Source: Epiperipatus broadwayi (taxonomy: Eukaryota > Onychophora > Udeonychophora > Euonychophora > Peripatidae). Taken from it: a stretch of 64,000 bases of DNA. This document shows, piece by piece, positions 46,562 to 57,171 of the stretch (within the stretch, counting starts at the first letter, position 1; the number at the start of each line of letters is the position of its first letter). A program made the translations under genes and the position numbers. The notes beneath the pieces were generated by a model. That model was not told where the DNA came from and did not search any database. It worked only from the letters and a program-made list of their open reading frames with translations. Location: positions 10,079,644 to 10,143,643 of the forward strand of contig JAQFVV010000029.1 in the NCBI GenBank assembly GCA_028023455.1, in the 5' to 3' direction.

Positions 46562-48455
46562 TGTAACGGAATAGCGTTACATGGTATTCAAACCCAGGCG
46601 TATGGGGGTATATTCAACTATAATCAATTGACGAAATAACTGACTGGGACAAAACCGACAAAACTTTTATAAAAGCGGTCTTGCTTTAATAATAAGCGAA
46701 GAACAGCCGTTTCTAAAAGCCGATCGCAGCTATATAAGAGTACCTGTCAGATTTATTGAAAAAAAGAGTAAAAATTGTTGTTATTTTATTATTTTGTGTG
46801 TGTGTGCTAAGAATAAATCTATAATCCGTCGTTGTAGTTTTTTTTTTTATTCATTTTTGATTAATTAAGGAAGAATGATTGAACGCAAGTTTAACTTTTA
46901 TCAAATAATTTAAATTAATTAGCAATATGTTCGGAAATTCCAGGCAATCTCAGATTAATTTGTACAAACGTAATTAGTAAATGTAAAATTAGAAATTGAA
47001 ACAATAGGCAGGATATGTGCTGGTACGCCGAGATAAAACAAGCCAAAATTAGAAACAGAGGTGTGAGAAAGTGTACACCGCTATTGTACGACTCAGATTT
47101 CTGTCCCCAGAGAAACAATACCTAAGAAAAACGGTTAAATTCCAAACTAATGTCAACAATCCCAGAAATCTCGGAGTTGAGCTGACACGCGATGGACTTA
47201 TCAAATAAAGGGACTCACAGGTGCATGGGATTGATTGGAGGAGAAAAATTCAAGGTGTGAGGGCGTGAAGGCAAAGATCAAAAAGGCCGAACAGCGTTTT
47301 CAGAGACAGTTGTGCTCTTCTTTAGAGAAATTATTAAGAGACTTGATTTCTATTAGACGTTATGAATCTAACTGCCATGCGTTGCTGAATATAGAATTCG
47401 CGGCTTGACCGCCGGACCTCCGCGTCCAGTCCAGCTGATTGCCATCAAGATGCTCATACCACCGGAGAACCTCATATTAGGACCACGCTCGCTTGGAGAC
47501 CGCGCAAATCGCCGGAATACCTCATTAAAGAATAATCTTCGCTCAGGATCCCATTACAGTCGTTCTACATTTCACAGGTAGCTATCGTAAAATTTGTTAT
47601 ATTCAATTGTGCACTTAAAGAAATAACTTTAATATCCAGAACTATTAGAAAGACATTAATCTAAAACAGTATAATTAATATTAATCATTTATGAACAGTT
47701 CGAGAATTTTTTACCTAATAAATTTGCCGACTGATCAACAGTCTGAAATAATATGTGCAAAGTAATTTGAAGTTTACCGTTAATTGTCTCGGCTTGCCGA
47801 TCACATACCTGCGTTAATCATTATTAAACAGATTAAATAAATATTTATGTAGCTAATTTTTTTTGTTATTTAATTGCTTGGAATTTCAACATAAATTTAT
47901 ATATATCGGAATGAATGCTTTAGCGTAAGTTTGTTTGTATGGAAATGAATGCAGTTGATATTTTGGGGGTGGGATTTTATTGATTTTATGCTGAATGCAG
48001 TTGATATTTTGGGGGTGGGATTTTATTGATTTTATGCTTATGTCGTGATGCTTTTTAGACTAAAGTTAAGTTGGATTAATTTGTTCTGTGGGATGTAGGG
48101 CGGGCCCTTCTATGATTATAATAACGGAGGTAGTGTGAAGGGTAATTGTGGCTGTGTTCGTTTCATGTTTCCGACTGGAGCGAGGCACGGGCATGTTTTG
48201 TGATATAATTGAGTGGGCTTATGCACATACGTGGCGGACTCTTCTAAAAGTTCTCCTGGCGCCTATTACTGGGATTCGATTCGAATCTATGTATAAAATA
48301 AATAAAGCGTACGTGTATGGGTGTTAGAAATTATCGTCGCAGAACATCATGTAATCCCCGGACGGAAGAACACAGCGGGTGCCAACAAAAAAAGGAATCG
48401 TCAAGCAAGGATTAGAGTAGGTAGTGATGTTGTCACGGTCCCGTGGGTGGTTACA
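46562..48455 (+). repeat. 5' LTR of the gag-only retrotransposon
   Basis: 1894 bp. Contains a TATA box (CTATATAAGAG, about 46730-46740) followed 60-80 bases on by a TG run, a polyadenylation-like AATAAATAAAG (about 48297-48307), and two tandem copies of a 46-bp unit (47947-47992 and 47993-48038) starting GAATGCAGTTGATATTTTGG. The frame at 46915-47118 (-) recurs in the other LTR and is not a gene. Confidence 0.92.
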
Positions 48456-49264
48456 TTTGGCGCGTCAACGTGCGGCGAAACTGTTGTTTCAAAGGGCAGA
48501 ACCGACGTGAGTACAGCTGACGTTAATAACAACGAAAGCAAATCTAAAAAGAGGGCGCTCGAAATAACGGAACAAATTGTCTACTAAAGCAGGGGGAAAA
48601 TTTTCGGAATTATCGTGGAAAAAAAAAAAAAAACTAGTAAATATTGCTTGAGAGAGTGGGAAGGGGATTTAGTTCTTGTAGTATTAACAAAATAATCAAG
48701 CGGCCGGATATAACTGATATTTGTAGAAAGCTGTGGAATAGCGGGATTCCGTGGAGGAAATATCGTGTATCAAAGGAAGCAACTCGTAAATTAATTTCTA
48801 TACTAATAAGACAACTGCAAATAATTTTAATCGCAAAAAAAAAAAAAAAAAAAGAAAAAAAAGAAGGAAAGGAAAATCATTTTAATATTAGTGTATTCTT
48901 GAAAGGGGAACGAACTGTATCTGGGATCTTGTTAGTTTTCGTGTTACTTAAAAAAATAAAAGGGACGTTGCGTATAAACAACACGGATATGTAGATGACC
49001 ACAGAAAAAAATATATATATATATAAGAGTTAAGTAAAGTATAACCGTGAATATAACCGAGGGCTACCGTATATAAATGAAGGGAACAGTGGGACCTGGG
49101 ATAATCTGAGCGTGAGGAACCAAATTGAAGGAAGGATAGGAGCTGTGGGAATTTTGAAGGGCAATGAGCATCGAAGGATAGGATAAAACAGTCAGGGGGA
49201 CCCGCGGAGTAGTAGGTGACGAGTCGTGGATTATTATAGCCAAAGATAAACTAAATATTAATCA
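48456..49264 (+). other. Retrotransposon leader with primer-binding site
   Basis: Starts TTTGGCGCGTCAACG, a TGGCGC-type primer-binding site, then a non-coding leader to the gag start. Open frames at 48321-48587 and 48644-48994 overlap the LTR edge or an A-run and have no recognisable motif. Confidence 0.5.
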
Positions 49265-50418
49265 ATGGAAGACAATACAAATGAAAGCATGTGGGAACAG
49301 ACGGGAGAGAGTCCCATCCAATTTAAAAAACAGGACACGCAGAAGGAAGGGGATATTAAAATCTTAATAAGAATGATGACGCAAATGATGGCCGAAATGA
49401 GGGAAGATAGAGAAGAGCGGAGAAGAGAGAGGGAAGAGTTCAAAGAGGAGATAAGGCAACTACTCGGGGAAAGGAAAGGAAGCCAGAAGAGAACAAAGGG
49501 GAAGAGAGTAGTTTAACCCAAGTTAAGGAAGAGATAAATCAGAATGCGATGGAGACGGATAGGACGAAGGCAGACCTGAGTGAGCTAAAGGAGAAGGTTG
49601 AGGTCCTAACGGATGACGTAGGAAAGGGCGAGAGACGTCAAGATGTGATGAAGGAAGCCATCAGGCAGACGGAGGAGGTGTGTCATGAAATTAGACAACA
49701 CCAGGACGAAGTCCGTGAGACAATGGGAGAGTGGGGACAGAGGATCCAAAAGATTGAAGCAGACCTGGGGCATGGGAATATGAGTAGAAGGATGGAAGAG
49801 ATGGAGAAGAGATGGGAAAGGCAGATGTCGCCACGGGACACAAGTCATGTATGGGCGGAGAGACAGATGAAGATAGAGATATTCCGGGCCGGGATGAACG
49901 AAAACCCGATGGACCACCTCGAAAGCGTCAGGAATCTGTTTCGAGAACCTACGGAGAGAGAACCTGACCGAGTAAATATTGCCAGCGGCTACCTACAGGG
50001 CCCAGCGAGAGACTGGTGGAGGACGCTGGAGTTTAAACCCCGGTCATATGAGGAGTACAAGGAAGAAGTCTTACGGTGTTTCTGGAACACGGCACGCCAG
50101 GAGGGGACGTATTTTCGAATCACCCGGGAGAAATATGGGGGAAGGCCCAATGAGACGGCCACTCAATTTTATTATAGGCAGGTGGCGAGCCTTCAACAAT
50201 TGCCTGCGTACCCTATGACAGAGATGCAGATCATCTCCATAATAAGACACAATATGCCGACCACCCTCAGACACATGATGCTGGGAAGCGATTGCAAAGG
50301 GATCCATGAAATGGGGGAGATGGTCGCAAAATTTGAACTAGAAGAGGGAACAGGAGGGACGATGGAGGGGTACAAGAATGAACAACCCAGAAAACGAGTA
50401 CCACCGGACCGATACTAA
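49265..50418 (+). CDS. Gag-like protein of the LTR retrotransposon (one frameshift)
   Basis: Gag packages element RNA into cytoplasmic capsids. The first frame (ATG 49265, stop 49516) encodes a charged coiled-coil-like N-terminus: MEDNTNESMWEQ, then MMTQMMAEMREDREERRRER. The second frame is open upstream of its ATG at 49549, reading ERKPEENKGEESSLTQVKEE, then INQNA, so a single small indel around 49460-49500 joins them into about 380 residues. The second part has another Glu/Lys/Arg coiled coil, then a Ty3/gypsy-type gag capsid core: MKIEIFRAGMNENPMDHLES, LQGPARDWWRTLEFKPRSYE, EYKEEVLRCFWNTARQEGTY, ending KRVPPDRY. No CCHC zinc knuckle was seen. The frameshift makes this copy probably defective unless gag is made by ribosomal slippage, which would be unusual at this place. 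Confidence 0.8.
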
Positions 50419-51274
50419 CCCATAGGACGGAGGGAAAATTAGTTTACGACTAGGGATATCAGAAGGACAAATGTTAAAGGGAATTCGAATGGGAAATAGA
50501 TGCCACGAACCGGGTATGACCTATGACAAGAATCGGAATATGATATTGGAAAGGAAAAAAAAAAACGGAGGGAAAAGGGGGGATGACCAACCCCAGCCTG
50601 GGGTATAACATAGAAAAACAAACAGATCAAACGCTCGCAAAGCAGCCTATAGCCTATAGAGCCAACGTGTTGGTGGGTCGACCTGAGAGTACCTTGTAAG
50701 TCCGGGAGACGGCTGGCACATGACGGGCCCAACCTAAGTGCGGAGAATCATGTAAAACATTTCGTTAGAGTTCGTGCTAGCTCACTTCCCAAACGTTGTT
50801 ATTGCTGGGCGGTCCAGACTTTCCAAAATCGTAGATCGAGATCGATCATGTTCTGTATCGGGGACTTCGGAAAGGTCCATCCCCATACCTCCTGTCAGGG
50901 ATGCACGGAACCAATTGGCCATTGTCGTCAATCGTGACAGACCCTAGATTACCAAATAGTTTTATTGTCTTTTCTCCGTTAATAGTCGTTGTAAAGGGAA
51001 GTCTGACTGCAGAGCACCGGATCCAAATTTTAAGGGAAGGCGGAGCCGCAGACGAACGGACGGGAAAGCCGCCATAATGGGACCCGTATCGCACAAAGGA
51101 AAGGAGGACGTGGGGGCGATTCGTTGGACGCTGCACAAAAAAAGAAAAAAAAAATGATGAGTAAGGGAAGGGAACATTCAATGACAGGGCACTGAAGAGG
51201 GCCGAATAACTTCGCTCATTCTCAGAGCTAAAACCCGCAACATCGGATTTTACTCTACACCGGGCGGGGAGATA
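50419..51274 (+). other. Non-coding 3' internal region with polypurine tract
   Basis: About 0.85 kb between gag and the 3' LTR with no protease/pol motifs on +. Minus-strand open frames here (such as 50846-51181) have no recognised domains. It ends in the purine tract GGGCGGGGAGA just before the LTR. Confidence 0.6.
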
Positions 51275-53163
51275 TGTAACGGAATAGCGTTACATGGTAT
51301 TCAAACCCAGGCGTATGGGGGTATATTCAACTATAATCAATTGACGAAATAACTGACAGGGACAAAACTTTTATAAAAGCGGTCTTGCTTTAATAATAAG
51401 CGAAGAACAGCCGTTTCTAAAAGCCGATCGCAGCTATATAAGAGTACCTGTCAGATTTATTGAAAAAAAAGAGTAAAAATTGTTGTTATTTTATTATTTT
51501 GTGTGTGTGTGCTAAGAATAAATCTATAATCCGTCGTTGTAGTTTTTTTTTGTTATTCATTTTTGATTAATTAAAGAAGAATGATTGAATGCAAGTTTAA
51601 CTTTTATAAAATAATTTAAATTAATTAGCAATATGTTCTGAAATTCCAGGCAATCTCAGATTAATTTGTACAAACGTAATTAGTAAATGTAAAATTAGAA
51701 ATTGAAACAATAGGCAGGATATGTGCTGGTACGCCGAGATAAAACAAGCCAAAATTAGAAACAGAGGTGTGAGAAAGTGTACACCGCTATTGTACGACTC
51801 AGATTTCTGTCCCCAGAGAAACAATACCTAAGAAAAACGGTTAAATTCCAAACTAATGTCAACAATCCCAGAAATCTCGGAGTTGAGCTGACACGCGATG
51901 GACTTATCAAATAAAGGGACTCACAGGTGCATGGGATTGATTGGAGGAGAAAAATTCAAGGTGTGAGGGCGTGAAGGCAAAGATCAAAAAGGCCGAACAG
52001 CGTTTTCAGAGACAGTTGTGCTCTTCTTTAGAGAAATTATTAAGAGACTTGATTTTTATTAGACGTTATGAATCTAACTGCCATGCGTTGCTGAATATAG
52101 AATTCGCGGCTTGACCGCCGGACCTCCGCGTCCAGTCCAGCTGATTGCCATCAAGATGCTCATACCACCGGAGAACCTCATATTAGGACCACGCTCGCTT
52201 GGAGACCGCGCAAATCGCCGGAATACCTCATTAAAGAATAATCTTCGCTCAGGATCCCATTACAGTCGTTCTACATTTCACAGGTAGCTATCGTAAAATT
52301 TGTTATATTCAATTGTGCACTTAAAGAAATAACTTTAATATCCAGAACTATTAGAAAGACATTAATCTAAAACAGTATAATTAATATTAATCATTTATGA
52401 ACAGTTCGAGAATTTTTTTACCTAATAAATTTGCCGACTGATCAACAGTCTGAAATAATATGTGCAAAGTAATTTGAAGTTTACCGTTAATTGTCTCGGC
52501 TTGCCGATCACATACCTGCGTTAATCATTATTAAACAGATTAAATAAATATTTATGTAGCTAATTTTTTTTGTTATTTAATTGCTTGGAATTTCAACATA
52601 AATTTATATATATCGGAATGAATGCTTTAGCGTAAGTTTGTTTGTATGGAAATGAATGCAGTTGATATTTTGGGGGTGGGATTTTATTGATTTTATGCTG
52701 AATGCAGTTGATATTTTGGGGGTGGGATTTTATTGATTTTATGCTTATGTCGTGATGCTTTTTAGACTAAAGTTAAGTTGGATTAATTTGTTCTGTGGGA
52801 TGTAGGGTGGGCCCTTCTATGATTATAATAACGGAGGTAGTGTGAAGGGTAATTGTGGCTGTGTTCGTTTCATGTTTCCGACTGGAGCGAGGCACGGGCA
52901 TGTTTTGTGATATAATTGAGTGGGCTTATGCACATACGTGGCGGACTCTTCTAAAAGTTCTCCTGGCGCCTATTACTGGGATTCGATTCGAATCTATGTA
53001 TAAAATAAATAAAGCGTACGTGTATGGGTGTTAGAAATTATCGTCGCAGAACATCATGTAATCCCCGGACGGAAGAACACAGCGGGTGCCAACAAAAAAA
53101 AAGGAATCGTCAAGCAAGGATTAGAGTAGGTAGTGAAATGTCACGGTCCCGTGGCGGGGTACA
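51275..53163 (+). repeat. 3' LTR of the gag-only retrotransposon
   Basis: 1889 bp, nearly identical to 46562-48455. Differences include loss of CGACAAAA near 51360, AAGGAAG to AAAGAAG, AACGC to AATGC, GTTCGG to GTTCTG and GGGCGGG to GGGTGGG. Confidence 0.92.
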
Positions 53164-53776
53164 ATATGCTTCCTCTTTTTTTATTCTCTCTGTAAATTTT
53201 TCAACACATTGCAATGGCCTTATATCAAAATTTTCATGTTTAAATTCCTTTTTATGAAAAACATGAAAATTTTGATATAAGGCCATTGCAATGTGTTGAA
53301 AAATTTACAGAGAATAAAAAAAGAGGAAGCATATATTGATCAGTATAAACCAGTATTAACTAGAAAGTTAATAAATAAAGATAAAAAAATAAGATAATAT
53401 AGGAATAAAAAAGGGTATTAAAAGGAATGTTAATGGGTAAAGATTTAGAGAATAGATAATAAAATTATATAAGAAGACTATTAAATTATAAGGTATTTAA
53501 AAAAATAGTTAAATATAGGGAAGACGGTAAAAATTATATTGGTGGATGTAATAATATTGTGGTTTTATTTGAATATTGTATATATATATATATTTGTGAT
53601 GTATTAATATTTTATTTATTTGTGTTATTATTTTTATGTTTTTTATTTTTTGTTTAAGGAAACTTGATAATGACTACAGAATGTAGTTGAAATGTTGTAT
53701 GGAGTAAAAATAAAATTATAGTTTGAATAAACAAGTTTTAAAAAAAAAAAGGAGGAATGTTGATTTTATATATTTA

Positions 53777-54730
53777 TTATTAAGTTTATTTCAATAGAAA
53801 TTTAATAAAAAAAATTTATTGTTTTCATCTCAGCCATATTGTTTATACTATGTGTTGGAAGCCCCTGAAAATAGATAATTTAAAATAAAATCGTTGGCAA
53901 GCTTTCCAGCAAGCAAACTACATAAGTACCTTTAATATTGTAACTATAACAAATTCGAAAGCATCTCGAATGTGGTTATATTACAAAGCTGCATGAAAAA
54001 AAAAAAAATTGCTCAATAAATACTCATCATCAAAATTGAAAAAAAGGTTAATTTATGTATATTATTAAATATTATATAAAATTGTTTTGTAATATGGGTT
54101 AAATAATAATGATAAATTACACTGTAATATGAGAAAGAAAACTAGTCTCAATATGTGAAAGAATTTGAATTTAGTTTCAAAAAATCTAAATTTGAACCTT
54201 TTCTAGTCAAGTTTTAAATAAAATTTCCCACATTTTTATGGTAAAACTGGCGGCAAAGCTAAATCTATTATTAAAATGTTGGAATTAATAATATTTTAAA
54301 AACCATCGAACTATATTTAAATATCAGCAATGATTTTTTCTTTCTTCCTAAACCATTAACTAATGTAAATAAAGAAAAAGTCATGATATAATTTTAAAAC
54401 ATTTGGGAATTTTTTTCTACAGCATGTTTTTCAAAAAAATATGTTATTGTTATGACGCAAAGGTCAGATTTTCCCTAACTAGTGACGTATATGTTGATTG
54501 AACAACATCAAATAGGTCTGAAACAAGCAACGAGGCATTCGAATTCCATATTGCTTTCCAGTCTAGTCCAGTCTACTTTTAAAGCAATGCTGTAATGATG
54601 GATGGCCAGGAGAGAAACAACCATTGGTTAAAACTTTCCCACCCTAACAAGGATATCCATATGTTGTTGACTGTTTTTTAAAGTATTTTATAATATTCCA
54701 GTCATAACAGCCAGTATGATGATTATATAT
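53777..54730. other. AT-rich intron DNA
   Basis: No gene recognised. 54530-54660 is less AT-rich (CCAGTCTAGTCCAGTCTAC region), unassigned. Confidence 0.45.
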
Positions 54731-55298
54731 TGTACCGTTTATTTATAGATGGTACAAATATATTGGCATTTGGTAAAAGCTAAAAAAAAAAAAGAGTAAA
54801 CTTAATTTTTTTTATTAGTATAATTTTTTTTTTAAAATTGTCATTCGTATTTTTTTTTATGTAATTAACAATAAAAGTAGAATTGGAGAGAACAAAAGAC
54901 ACACAAATCACTAACCTAGATAAGCTAAAATAAAAATATTTTAGCTAATTAAAGATGGCCGAAAGATTTGCTAAAAAAAAGAGACTTTTGAAATTGAAAA
55001 ATGAGTAAAGATTGTACAAGATTATGAACCAAAAACGCCATGACAATAACATGCGCAGAAGTCTGAAAACTGGACCTCTAGTATAAAAAGGAGGGGGTCA
55101 GTTTGATTAACGTCTTTGCTTGTCTGTTTTTCCTTTGGCTGGTCTTGGATTATTATGAAATCCAAGACCACTTCCCGATGAAATAAGTCTTCATACGGGA
55201 GTAGACCGGAGCTTTAGCTGACATCGTTACTGAAGATGGATACCAGAAAAGCTTCTGCGACTAGCCTTTAGAATAGACTACAAGATCAACTATAATCA
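54731..55298 (+). repeat. 5' LTR of the short element
   Basis: Contains a TATA box (AGTATAAAAAGG, about 55080-55092), then a hairpin (TGGTCTTGGAT against ATCCAAGACCA, about 55140-55172) downstream of the predicted start, which is conserved in the 3' copy. Confidence 0.75.
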
Positions 55299-56008
55299 AT
55301 GGCGACCCAACTCGGGCTTCGAAACAAACCACAACCTGAGATAAGTTGTAATGGAAAAGAACATTACAATAAAAAAAAAAAAACTCATAGCCGGAAAATG
55401 AATAATAATATAAAAAAACTAACTAATTAAGTAAACCCTGATTATACAAATATAAAAATATTTGTTTAATATGACTTACAGAAATAAAAAATATATATAT
55501 TTTTTTAATATATCTTTAAAAAAACACGATCATGGCTGATGTAGACGTAAGTCACAAGTATTTGACCGGGTAGGCGGTTACTGAAGAGGGGAAAAAGCAT
55601 AGCTCCAGGTCCATGTACGCAGTATATAACATAAGACTGTCTTTATATGCCCATCAGTCTATTTCTAGCAGGGATCCCGATAAAGGGGAGGGCGGACCAA
55701 GTTGCCGCGAGCCTGTAAGACTCAAAACAATGAGCAACGCTCGTTTGTGCGTATAACTTGGGCTTCTTATCGTTACTATTACACTTAAGCGGAAAGGACA
55801 CAGATGAATATGGAAATATTTCGCATTCCTGCTGAGTTAGACCCAAAACGTGGGCGTTAAAGTCGGACGTCACTTGTTGAATGAGTCTACAAGATATATC
55901 AGCACGCTAATACAAAAAAAACAAAAACACACAAATATGAATTTAAAAACTTAAGAATAAAATTAGTGTAAACCTCTATTTTATTCTCATCTCCTGGCCC
56001 CAGTGGTA
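55299..56008 (+). other. Interior of the short LTR element
   Basis: A primer-binding site starts at 55300. The rest is mostly non-coding. A minus frame at 55643-55873 has no recognised domain. A probable gag-like scrap lies on + near 55803-55860. Confidence 0.4.
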
Positions 56009-56592
56009 TGTAGTTTATTTATAGATGGTACAAATATATTGGCATTTGGTAAAAGCTAAAAAAAAAGAGTATACTTAATTTTTTTTATTAGTATAATTTT
56101 TTTTTTGAAAACGTGCAATGAAAGTTAAAATTGTCATTCGTATTTTTTTTTATGTAATTAAAAATAAAAGTAGAATTGGAGAGAACAAAAGACACACAAA
56201 TCACTAATCTAGATAAGCTAAAAATAAAAATATTTTAGCTAATTAAAGATGGCCGAAAGATTTGCTAAAAAAAAGAGACTTTTGTAATTGAAAAATGAGT
56301 AAAGACTGTACAAGATTATGAACCAAAACGCCATGATAATAACATGTGCAGAAGTCTGAAAACTGGACCTCTAGTATAAAAAGAAGGGGGTCAGTTTGAT
56401 TAACGTCTTTGCTTGTCTGTTTTTCCTTTGGCTGGTCTTGGATTATTATGAAATCCAAGACCACTTCCCGATGAAATAAGTCTTCATACGGGAGTAGACC
56501 GGAGCTTTAGCTGACATCGTTACAGAAGATGGACACCAGAAAAGCTTCCGCGACTAGCCTTTAGAATAGACTACAAGATCAACTTATAATCA
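56009..56592 (+). repeat. 3' LTR of the short element
   Basis: Matches 54731-55298, including TATA box AGTATAAAAAGA and the TGGTCTTGGAT hairpin. It carries an additional GAAAACGTGCAATGAAAGTT segment. The purine tract expected just upstream is not obvious (CTCCTGGCCCCAGTGGTA). Confidence 0.75.
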
Positions 56593-57171
56593 ATGGCCGA
56601 TCTCATTCTAACCCAAAAAAATATGCATAGTAATCTACAAGCTTCGTGAAGTCATTAAACTTACCGGTAAGCTATGACTCATTATTATTCCTGATTGTGA
56701 CTAAATTGTCGACAAATTAGGACCCCGATATAGACTGTAATTTTTCTGTTCAAGAGACTTTTATTTATCCAAGAACTTTTTAGTTGTGAAACTGTTGTTT
56801 TTATTAATGTATTCATGTTTGGATTAACGTGTGTGTTCTCTCCAGTTTATTTAATTCATAATTTATCTTTAAATATTTTCAGTTTGTTAGAATAAAAGAG
56901 ATTTTACTTTTATCAACCTTTTTTCATTGTACATTATTAATAATAATTATTAGTATTTATTATGAGATTTATTAATATTAATTTAGTGATATTTAAAAAT
57001 ATAATTTACCTTTGCCAATATGTTTAATAAGTTCCAGGAATAACAATATTTAGAAAATAATTCTAGTTGACGATAAAATAGAATATCGAGTCTTTAAAAA
57101 ACATTTTAATTTACAACTTGAGAGACGTGCTGGCGACAGATTTCAGCGGATTCTTATATGAATCCTGGCGC
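56593..57171. other. Unassigned stretch, possibly part of another LTR
   Basis: Mixed AT-rich DNA with a GC-richer start (ACTTACCGGTAAGCTATGAC, about 56660). It ends at TCCTGGCGCCCTGATCAAAT (about 57164-57183), another TGGCGCC string of primer-binding type, so this could be an LTR ending near 57166. No second copy was found. Confidence 0.25.

Larger units (their letters stand above)
46562..53163 (+). mobile_element. Non-autonomous LTR retrotransposon carrying only gag
   Basis: Two near-identical LTRs (46562-48455 and 51275-53163) begin TGTAACGG and end GGTTACA or GGGTACA, the TG...CA form of LTRs. A primer-binding-like site TTTGGCGCGTCAACGTGCGG follows the left LTR. A purine tract ACCGGGCGGGGAGATA precedes the right LTR. 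The interior is about 2.8 kb, with one gag-like frame (49265-50418, one frameshift) and no protease, reverse transcriptase or integrase. It must have been mobilised by enzymes of a related element. The LTRs differ by only a handful of substitutions and one 8-9 bp indel near 46650, so insertion was recent. The flanks are not a normal 4-6 bp target duplication (see findings). Confidence 0.9.
45985..53776. repeat. Long fold-back element split by an LTR retrotransposon
   Basis: Left arm 45985 to about 46509 is the inverted copy of about 53241 to 53776. TAAATATATAAAATCAACAT on the left matches the complement of the right end, and ACATTCTGTAGTCATTATCA matches TGATAATGACTACAGAATGT. Each arm is over 500 bp with few differences. 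The centre (about 46518 and again 53250) is a short loop flanked by TTCATGTTT/AAACATGAA. No coding sequence was seen in the arms, so this is a non-autonomous hairpin transposon. The LTR element 46562-53163 lies inside, and 130 bp of the palindrome core appears on both sides of it. Confidence 0.85.
54731..56592 (+). mobile_element. Short LTR retrotransposon (TRIM-like)
   Basis: Two LTRs, 54731-55298 (568 bp) and 56009-56592 (584 bp), start TGTACCGTTTATTTATAG or TGTAGTTTATTTATAG and end TATAATCA. The left is followed by ATGGCGACCCAACTCGGGC, a TGGCGACCC-type primer-binding site. The interior is only about 0.7 kb with no gag or pol domain recognised. A + fragment MNMEIFRIPAELDPK near 55803 resembles the MKIEIFRAGMNENP start of the gag core at 49866, so it may be a gag scrap. 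The LTRs differ by a roughly 22-bp indel near 56107-56130 and several substitutions, so this copy is older than the one at 46562. Confidence 0.75.

Noticed and set aside
46915-47118. Open frame repeated exactly at 51621-51824
   Set aside because: Duplicate because both are inside the LTRs; antisense to the element, no domain.
48321-48994. Two + open frames near the retrotransposon leader
   Set aside because: Overlap the LTR edge and a poly-A run; no recognisable motif; upstream of gag in non-coding leader.
49606-50375. Several minus-strand or alternate-frame ORFs over gag
   Set aside because: Shadows of the GC-richer gag coding sequence.
50846-51181. 111-residue minus-strand open frame in the retrotransposon interior
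   Set aside because: Antisense to the element, no protease or polymerase motif, low-complexity start from an A-run; treated as shadow.
55643-55873. 76-residue minus-strand open frame inside the short LTR element
   Set aside because: No domain recognised, and the element reads on +.
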